64,000 nt of DNA, from contig DKDJ01000009.1 in the NCBI GenBank assembly GCA_002451795.1, positions 62,001 through 126,000 on the forward strand, given 5' to 3'. Within the stretch, counting starts at the first letter, position 1; each line of letters opens with the position of its first letter. The DNA is from Bacteroidales bacterium UBA6851. Its GTDB lineage: Bacteria > Bacteroidota > Bacteroidia > Bacteroidales > UBA932. Below the pieces are notes generated by a model, which was given only the letters and a program-made list of their open reading frames with translations, was not told the DNA's origin and did not search any database. Of the stretch, positions 58,378 to 64,000 are shown piece after piece. Position numbers and translations under genes: made by a program.

Positions 58378-59472
58378 TTATCTGAATGATTCAAAATCCG
58401 GCATAGCCAGGCTGGATAGGAATTCTTTAAGCTTGCTCACATCGCGAGGACATATCATCAGCACGTCTTTCGTATCTATGACTATGCAGTCCTCAAGTCC
58501 ACGCATGGCGAAAAGTTTGTTTGGCTTGTCCGAATAAATGATATTGCGTTTGCACTCCTGAATGAGGCATTTGTTCTTCAAGCTGATAGCGTTGTCGTTG
58601 GCATCATGCGTGGCAAGATAGTCGTATAGCGAGTCCCAGTTTCCGATGTCAGCCCAACTGAATTTGGCTGGGTACACCCATGCGTTTTCCGTTTTCTCCA
58701 TCAGAGCGTAATCGATGGAGGCCCGTGGCATATCGGTATATATCCTTTCAAGGAAACTCCGTTCCTCGTCAGTACCAAGCTTCTCCTGCCATCCGGTCCA
58801 CAACTGCGTGATCTCCGGCATGTGTTTCTCTAATTCGTTCTTGATCTCTGCCGCTTTCCAGATGAAAATACCGGTATTCCACAGGAACTCGCCTGTTTCT
58901 ATGAACACCTTTGCCAATTCGACATCCGGCTTTTCTGTGAATGTCTTGACTTTTACAGGGTGGTCCTTGCTCACATCCGTGTCCATCATCTGGATATATC
59001 CGAAGTTGGTGTCTGGTCTTGTCGGTACTACGCCTATTGTTATAAGTGCATTCGTGCCAGCGGCATAACTGAATGCGTTGGCGAGAATACGGTTGAACTC
59101 TTCGTGGTCTCCGATTATCTGGTCGGAAGGCATTACAAGTGTTACGGCAAGAGGATCTCGTTTGAGAATAGTGTAGTTGGCATACGCCAGACATGGGGCG
59201 GTGTTGCGGTTATACGGCTCAAGCAGGAGGTTCTCTTCTTTCAGTTCCGGAAGTTGTTCCTTTACGAGGTCCTCGAATCTACTGAGGGAGACTACCAGGA
59301 TATTGTCATCTGGCACTATGTCTTTCATCCTATCGTACGTCAGGCGAAGGAAAGACTTCCCCTCTGATGTGAAGTCCAGGAACTGCTTCGGTTTGTCGGC
59401 TCTGCTGATTGGCCAGAAACGGGAGCCGAATCCGCCGGCCATTATTATGCAATATGAGTGGTTATTAAGCAT
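58378..59472 (-). CDS. manC: Mannose-1-phosphate guanylyltransferase
   Basis: 364 residues. The nucleotidyltransferase start IIMAGGFGSRFWPISRADKPKQF is the GMP signature. PSDQIIGDHEEF, FTEKPDVELAKVF and FLWNTGIFIWKA follow, then SIDYALMEKTENAWVYPAKFSWADIGNWDSL. It makes GDP-mannose from GTP and mannose-1-phosphate. The phosphomannose isomerase domain of longer enzymes is absent. It overlaps yraN by eight bases. Confidence 0.94.
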   Translation of the reverse strand: MLNNHSYCIIMAGGFGSRFWPISRADKPKQFLDFTSEGKSFLRLTYDRMKDIVPDDNILVVSLSRFEDLVKEQLPELKEENLLLEPYNRNTAPCLAYANYTILKRDPLAVTLVMPSDQIIGDHEEFNRILANAFSYAAGTNALITIGVVPTRPDTNFGYIQMMDTDVSKDHPVKVKTFTEKPDVELAKVFIETGEFLWNTGIFIWKAAEIKNELEKHMPEITQLWTGWQEKLGTDEERSFLERIYTDMPRASIDYALMEKTENAWVYPAKFSWADIGNWDSLYDYLATHDANDNAISLKNKCLIQECKRNIIYSDKPNKLFAMRGLEDCIVIDTKDVLMICPRDVSKLKEFLSSLAMPDFESFR

Positions 59473-59845
59473 ATAGTGGAATAAAAGCTTGTGGATAATA
59501 ATCTATTTCAAACATTTCTCCGTCAATAAGCACCGAGATCACATCGAAGATGACTTCAAGGTCATCCGGCAGAGACTCTCTATTTAGCTTAAGAAAAGCC
59601 CTTGCACCGCTGACCATCATTTTTCTCTTGTGTGCGTCCACCCGGCTTTCTGGGGCCTGACTGGACGGGATCTCCCGGCTTTTGACTTCCACGATGTGAA
59701 GTTCCTGGCCTTTGATGCTTATGATGTCAATTTCAATATGTGAATATCTCCAATTTCGTGCCAGAACTCTGTGCCCGTGCTTCTCAAGATACGCTGCCGC
59801 GGCGTCCTCTCCCTGCTTCCAGATGGTATTCTTGCTGTACATCAT
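59465..59845 (-). CDS. yraN: YraN/UPF0102 family nuclease-like protein
   Basis: 126 residues. The PD-(D/E)XK-like core is GEDAAAAYLEKHGHRVLARN, then IEIDIISIKGQELHIVEVKSRE, with the E, D and ExK residues of the fold. The biochemical role in this phylum is unproven. It overlaps mutS2 by four bases and manC by eight. Confidence 0.88.
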   Translation of the reverse strand: MMYSKNTIWKQGEDAAAAYLEKHGHRVLARNWRYSHIEIDIISIKGQELHIVEVKSREIPSSQAPESRVDAHKRKMMVSGARAFLKLNRESLPDDLEVIFDVISVLIDGEMFEIDYYPQAFIPLYA

Positions 59846-62310
59846 AGTTTTACGACAGTTACTCCGGCGCCTCCGTTTCTGACATCCTCGTCACTGACGC
59901 TGACACCAGGGATGGTACGGAGATACTTTTGGATTTCCTCGCGTAGAACTCCCGTGCCTTTACCGTGAATGATGCGGACACTGCCTATGTTGAGCATCAT
60001 GGCGTCATCAATGTAGTGCATCACGATGTTCAGTGCGTCTGAAAGCCTCTCTCCACGTATGTCAAGTTCTGGAGAGAAGTTGAGTTTGCGTTCTGTTATG
60101 GAACTATCCATCTTGCTTTGGACGGGTGCGAAGGCCTTTCTGGAGGCATCGCGGAATTCGTTGGATGAGATGCGTTCTATGCGTGATGGACTCAGCGTAC
60201 TGCTGATATTGCCTACTATTACCGTGGCTGATTTGGCACTTATTTTTGCGAGTTCGCCCACCATCCCGCTATCCTTTATGCGTACCTTTTCCCCTACTTT
60301 CAGCGGTCCAGCATTCTTTATTTCCGGTTTGGCATCAGCGATTGTGCTCTTTGAATTCCTTTTTCTGAGCTGCTCTATCTTACGGTCGATGTACTCGTCC
60401 TTGGCTTTTTTCTCGACAACCTTTTTCTCCCTGATTGCTCCAAGGAAACCTTGAAGTTCCTGCCGTGCGGCTTTGGTACGGTCCTTTTCGGCCTGTGCTT
60501 CCTTTATGTCGCGAATGGTCTTTTCGACCTGTCGACCTGCTCCTTTAACAATCTCTTCCGCCTCCTTCCTTGCAGAAGCAAGAATTTCCTCTTTCTGTTT
60601 CTTTATATCCTCAAGTTCCTTGGCATACTTCTCTGTGAGTCCGGTAAGTGCCTTGTCACTATTTTTGACTTTCTGCAATTTTTCGTCAAGTGCTCTTCGA
60701 TTACGGGCTATCTTGCGAAGGTTGCGCTCTATGCCGACGAATTCTTCTCCTGCCCTGGTCTCTGCATCTTTGACGATATTCTCCGGAAGGCGCATCTTGC
60801 GGGCAAGTTCGAAAGCGAATGAGTTGCCGGGCAGGCCTATTTCCAGCTTGAACATTGGGGCTATTTTCGATGAGTCGTATAGCATGGCTCCATTGGTGAC
60901 ATGGGTGTCCGCGCCGGAGGCATAAAGCTTGAGGTTTGTATAGTGGGTGGTGATGACTCCGTATACCCCTCTCTGGTCTATTTCGCTGAGTATGGCTTCT
61001 GCTATGGCGCCGCCAGCGGCCGGCTCGGTTCCCGAGCCGAACTCATCTATGAGTACGAGCGTGCGCTCGTCCGCTGTCGTAAGCATGTCGCGCATATCTG
61101 CGAGAAACGAACTATAGGTACTCAAGTCATCCTCAATATTTTGGTTGTCTCCTATGCTGACAGCAATCCTGCTGAAAATCGGAAGTTCTGATGTCTCTGA
61201 TGTTGGTATTAGCATTCCCCATTGGAACATATATTGGAGAAGTCCCACAGTCTTCAGACACACTGACTTTCCTCCGGCATTAGGGCCGGATATGAGCAGG
61301 ATACGTTTGCGTGAGTCAAGCGAAACCGTGAGAGGAACGATTTTCTTTCCTTCGGCATCAAGAGCCTTTTCCAGTAGAGGGTGCCTTGCCTTTCTCAGGG
61401 ACAGACTGCCGTCGGTGGATATTATAGGCATTCCGGCTATGAAGTCAAGTGCTGTCTGGGCCTTGGCCATCAGAAAGTCTATTTCTCCTATGAGTGATGC
61501 TCCGGCCATCAATTCTGGCAGGTAAGGGCGTAGAAACTCGGTGAAGTTATACAGGATTCTCTGTATTTCGCGTGCCTCCTCGAAGTGAAGGCTGCTGATT
61601 TCGTTCTCAAGTTCAACGATTTCTGCCGGTTCGATGAAAGTAGTCTTGCCAGATGCGGACTCATCGTAGACGAAGCCCTGAATCTTTCTTTTGGATGAAC
61701 TGCTTATTGGGATGAGATATTTGCCGTCCCTTATGCCGACCGAGGCACTTTCATCAGCTATTCCGGCATCCTGGGCCTGTCTGAGTATGGCGGCTGCCTT
61801 TTTGGAGATGACGCTTTCTTTATTGCGCAGTGAATTCCTTATGTCCATCAAGGCGTCCGAGGCGGAGTCCTTGACTTCCCCGTACTTATCCAGAATAGCC
61901 TCAATCCTTCGCTGAATCTCAGGAAAAGAGTTTATGGTGGAGACAAGCTTCTTTAACTTGGGGTATATTCCATCCTTGACACTATTGAAGAAATGCAGTA
62001 GCCTTCTTAGGGTGTCTGTGAGGGTTTTGAGCTTGGCTAGTGATAATATATCTATGCAAGAGCCAGCTTTTTGGAGTCCGTCCAAGAAAGGTAGTGTGTC
62101 GATGTAGCCCGTTGTCGGAAAGTTCTCCTCAAACATGAGAATTAGCCGCATTTCGTCTGTTAGGGCAAGCCTCTGTGCTATGATCTCTTCCTTTGTAGAA
62201 AACTCTTCCTCCTCCACTCTCTGTGCAGCATAGTCTGTCATGCAGCGATCTGAGATGGTTTTCCGTATCTTGTCAAATCCAAGTTGTGATTCAAGCCTAT
62301 GGTCTTTCAT
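59842..62310 (-). CDS. mutS2: MutS2 (ATPase with Smr nuclease domain)
   Basis: 822 residues. An N-terminal core-lever region leads to the MutS-type ATPase with LLISGPNAGGKSVCLKTVG near 340 and LVLIDEFGSGTEPAAGGAI. A long charged coiled coil lies at about 515-640 (KYAKELEDIKKQKEEILASA). The C-terminal Smr domain starts near 745 with LDIRGERLSDALNIV and IIHGKGTGVLREEIQKYL. MutS2 acts on recombination intermediates and, in firmicutes, on collided ribosomes. It overlaps cdaA by four bases and yraN by four. Confidence 0.95.
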   Translation of the reverse strand: MKDHRLESQLGFDKIRKTISDRCMTDYAAQRVEEEEFSTKEEIIAQRLALTDEMRLILMFEENFPTTGYIDTLPFLDGLQKAGSCIDILSLAKLKTLTDTLRRLLHFFNSVKDGIYPKLKKLVSTINSFPEIQRRIEAILDKYGEVKDSASDALMDIRNSLRNKESVISKKAAAILRQAQDAGIADESASVGIRDGKYLIPISSSSKRKIQGFVYDESASGKTTFIEPAEIVELENEISSLHFEEAREIQRILYNFTEFLRPYLPELMAGASLIGEIDFLMAKAQTALDFIAGMPIISTDGSLSLRKARHPLLEKALDAEGKKIVPLTVSLDSRKRILLISGPNAGGKSVCLKTVGLLQYMFQWGMLIPTSETSELPIFSRIAVSIGDNQNIEDDLSTYSSFLADMRDMLTTADERTLVLIDEFGSGTEPAAGGAIAEAILSEIDQRGVYGVITTHYTNLKLYASGADTHVTNGAMLYDSSKIAPMFKLEIGLPGNSFAFELARKMRLPENIVKDAETRAGEEFVGIERNLRKIARNRRALDEKLQKVKNSDKALTGLTEKYAKELEDIKKQKEEILASARKEAEEIVKGAGRQVEKTIRDIKEAQAEKDRTKAARQELQGFLGAIREKKVVEKKAKDEYIDRKIEQLRKRNSKSTIADAKPEIKNAGPLKVGEKVRIKDSGMVGELAKISAKSATVIVGNISSTLSPSRIERISSNEFRDASRKAFAPVQSKMDSSITERKLNFSPELDIRGERLSDALNIVMHYIDDAMMLNIGSVRIIHGKGTGVLREEIQKYLRTIPGVSVSDEDVRNGGAGVTVVKL

Positions 62311-63101
62311 TCGCTTTTCTCCGATAATAGTAGCTTGAGTTTATTGATACTATCTACTGTTTTAATATCTCCGCCTTTGACGTATGATATCTTCCCTGTC
62401 TGCTCGCTTACGACGATTACGCTTGCATCGCACTGCTCTGATATTCCCACCGCGGCTTTATGTCTCATTCCGAGTCGCGCCGGCAGGTCTGTCCTCTCCG
62501 TAATCGGAAGAGTGCAGCGTGCTGCTATGATGCGGTTGTCACCGATGACCATAGCTCCGTCGTGAAGGGGCGAATTCTTGAAAAAAATATTCATAATCAG
62601 CCGACTGCTTATCTCGGCGTCAATGATATCCCCTGTGTCAATGACCGACTGGAGAAGATCTTTGTGCCTTATTATGATAAGCGCTCCAGTTTTCTGTTCG
62701 GACATTTCTTGACAGGCCTGGGCGATGGAAGTAACAGACTTGGCATCTACAGACTCGACTTCGGTCTTGACCAAAAGCCGTCTGAGCATTGGCCTCTTTT
62801 CGAGCGAGTCCCCTGCGTGTCGGCCGATGTTGTTGAGGAAACGCCTGATTTCCGGCTGAAATATCACTATAATGGCCACAGCGCCCACATCGATGAGGGT
62901 GCCGAGGATGGACGATAGCATTTTCATTCCAAGTGCGGAAGACACTATTTGGACGAGCAGAACTATGATGATGGCGATGAAGATATTGATGGCATTAGAA
63001 CCCTTTATCCATCTGAATGCCAGATAGATGATAACTGCCACCATCACGATGTCCAGGAGGTCTGTCAGTGTGAAATTCAGAAAACCAAGCATTCTCGTCA
63101 A
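62307..63101 (-). CDS. cdaA: Diadenylate cyclase CdaA
   Basis: 264 residues (from 63101; an ATG at 63092 would drop three). Three membrane segments come first (LTDLLDIVMVAVIIYLAF, INIFIAIIIVLLVQIVSSAL, LGTLIDVGAVAIIVIFQPE). The DAC domain has NSPLHDGAMVI (DGA) and RLGMRHKAAVG (RHR), the catalytic motifs for making c-di-AMP from two ATP. cdaR and glmM do not follow; mutS2 does. A minus-strand box TAAATTTG is at 63155-63162. Confidence 0.95.
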   Translation of the reverse strand: MTRMLGFLNFTLTDLLDIVMVAVIIYLAFRWIKGSNAINIFIAIIIVLLVQIVSSALGMKMLSSILGTLIDVGAVAIIVIFQPEIRRFLNNIGRHAGDSLEKRPMLRRLLVKTEVESVDAKSVTSIAQACQEMSEQKTGALIIIRHKDLLQSVIDTGDIIDAEISSRLIMNIFFKNSPLHDGAMVIGDNRIIAARCTLPITERTDLPARLGMRHKAAVGISEQCDASVIVVSEQTGKISYVKGGDIKTVDSINKLKLLLSEKSE

Positions 63102-63154
63102 ATTAATGGCTCAAGCATGGCATATGCGAATGCCCGAGTACGTCATTAGCAAGG

Positions 63155-63162
63155 CAAATTTA
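63155..63162 (-). promoter_or_regulatory. -7 promoter box of the cdaA operon
   Basis: On minus the sequence is TAAATTTG, about 53 bases before the cdaA ATG. Confidence 0.55.
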
Positions 63163-63217
63163 GTAAGTATTTCAAACAAAATCAAGGTGTTGTATTTGCA
63201 GATTGGGAAAAAAGTCG

Positions 63218-63225
63218 TATATTTG
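63218..63225 (+). promoter_or_regulatory. -7 promoter box of the rplC operon
   Basis: TATATTTG ends 59 bases before the rplC ATG. A weaker TGTATTTG lies at 63191-63198. Just after it CCGCA and TGCGG (63230-63244) form a small hairpin at the very 5-prime end of the expected transcript. Confidence 0.65.
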
Positions 63226-63284
63226 CAGCCCGCAAATTATGCGGTTACTTATAAAGTATTTATAAACAATTAATTATCAAACCA

Positions 63285-63911
63285 ATGCCTGGATTAATTG
63301 GGAAAAAAATCGGAATGACTTCCGTTTTCGGTGCCGATGGTAAGAATATACCATGCACCGTTATCGAGGCTGGTCCGTGCGTAGTTACGCAGCTCCGTAC
63401 AGTAGAGAAAGATGGTTATGCCGCTGTACAGCTCGCCTATGACGAAACCAACGAAAAGCACACCAGCGCGCCTCTTATGGGGCACTTTAAAAAGGCAGGA
63501 ACCGCTCCTATGCGTAAGCTCGTCGAGTTTAAGGCGGACTTCCAGGGAGAGCTGAAACTCGGTGACAAGTTCACTGTAGCAGACATCTTTACTGAGGATG
63601 TGGCTTATGTTGATGTCATCGGTACCTCTAAGGGTAAAGGATTTCAGGGTGTTGTTCACCGTTATGGATTCGCCGGTGTAGGCGGACAGACACACGGTCA
63701 GCACAACCGTCTCCGTCACCCTGGTTCAATGGGTGCATCATCTTGGCCTTCACGCGTGTTCCCTGGAATGCGTATGGCAGGTCACATGGGTAACGCAAGA
63801 GTGAAGGTGGAGAACCTTCAGGTCGTTAAGGTGATTCCGGAGAACAATCTTATCGTTGTCAAGGGTTCCGTTCCGGGAGCCAAGGGTTCTTATGTAATTT
63901 TGGAGGCTTAA
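63285..63911 (+). CDS. rplC: Large ribosomal subunit protein uL3
   Basis: 208 residues. LIGKKIGMTSVFGADGKNIP at the start, GTSKGKGFQGVVHRYGFAGV and HGQHNRLRHPGSMGASSWPSRV in the middle are uL3 signatures, with GMRMAGHMGNARV after them. It binds 23S rRNA near the peptidyl transferase centre. It is the first gene of its operon here; rpsJ, which normally comes before it, is replaced by the divergent cdaA operon. Confidence 0.97.
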   Translation: MPGLIGKKIGMTSVFGADGKNIPCTVIEAGPCVVTQLRTVEKDGYAAVQLAYDETNEKHTSAPLMGHFKKAGTAPMRKLVEFKADFQGELKLGDKFTVADIFTEDVAYVDVIGTSKGKGFQGVVHRYGFAGVGGQTHGQHNRLRHPGSMGASSWPSRVFPGMRMAGHMGNARVKVENLQVVKVIPENNLIVVKGSVPGAKGSYVILEA

Positions 63912-63915
63912 GAGT

Positions 63916-64000
63916 ATGCAATTACCAGTTTTGAAAATCGACGGAACTCCTTCCGGAAAGAACGTTACTCTTGAGGAAGGCGTATTCGGTATCACTCCGA
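63916..64000 (+). CDS. rplD: Large ribosomal subunit protein uL4, N-terminal part (runs off the window)
   Basis: Translated by hand from ATG 63916, four bases after rplC: MQLPVLKIDGTPSGKN, then VTLEEGVFGITP. This is the start typical of Bacteroidota uL4, and the gene order rplC-rplD is the normal one. Only 28 residues are visible. Confidence 0.88.
   Translation, partial: MQLPVLKIDGTPSGKNVTLEEGVFGITP

Overview
The window reads as chromosomal DNA of a Bacteroidota species, most likely order Bacteroidales. The evidence is internal. Promoter boxes of the form TAnnTTTG stand upstream of many genes and Shine-Dalgarno sequences are almost absent. The gene content also fits: a fused SecDF, a fused FeoAB, eukaryote-type GlyRS, CBM20-GH77 MalQ, BF3164-like six-bladed propeller lipoproteins and NVEALA-type peptides. 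No phage, insertion sequence or CRISPR array was seen. Genus cannot be decided from the sequence.

Layout. Positions 1-532 hold the N-terminus of mfd, read leftward. An AT-rich divergent gap (533-787) carries repeated TTATCAACA boxes. Next come ruvB and fumarate reductase/succinate dehydrogenase A and B (0.8-4.6 kb), then hflX and a TonB protein on the minus strand, then ybeY and mnmG; mnmG contains a perfect parS-like palindrome. ruvA (minus) is followed by sufS-sufE-DUF59-folK, glyS and a degenerate ThiL-like gene (9-14.7 kb). An Ig-like lipoprotein, malQ, floA-nfeD, secDF and dnaE fill 14.7-26.7 kb.

The accessory part is 26.7-49.3 kb. It opens with a membrane-anchored TPR regulator, a candidate small RNA and an EamA transporter. 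Two tandem cassettes follow, each a thioredoxin-like lipoprotein, an NVEALA peptide and a propeller lipoprotein. The second cassette runs on through a Wzy_C/TPR membrane protein, a transglutaminase-like lipoprotein, a CBM9-like lipoprotein and a dedicated signal peptidase I. A TolC-MFP-RND-RND exporter with its own promoter comes next. After tRNA-Leu(GAG) and folE there is a third peptide-propeller pair on the minus strand. Between the two tandem cassettes the thioredoxin gene and peptide leader are nearly identical, while the mature peptide and the propeller differ. This suggests a diversifying exported cysteine-peptide system and is the best candidate here for undescribed biology.

The right part returns to housekeeping: feoAB-queH, galE, a YfcE-like phosphoesterase, radA, rsmE and a lipoprotein on plus; then a minus operon cdaA-mutS2-yraN-manC-aminotransferase. 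The end of the window is the start of a ribosomal-protein operon that begins at rplC, without rpsJ before it. The parS-like site, the DnaA-box-like cluster, divergent transcription at 0.5-0.8 kb and mnmG together suggest that the left end lies near the chromosome origin.
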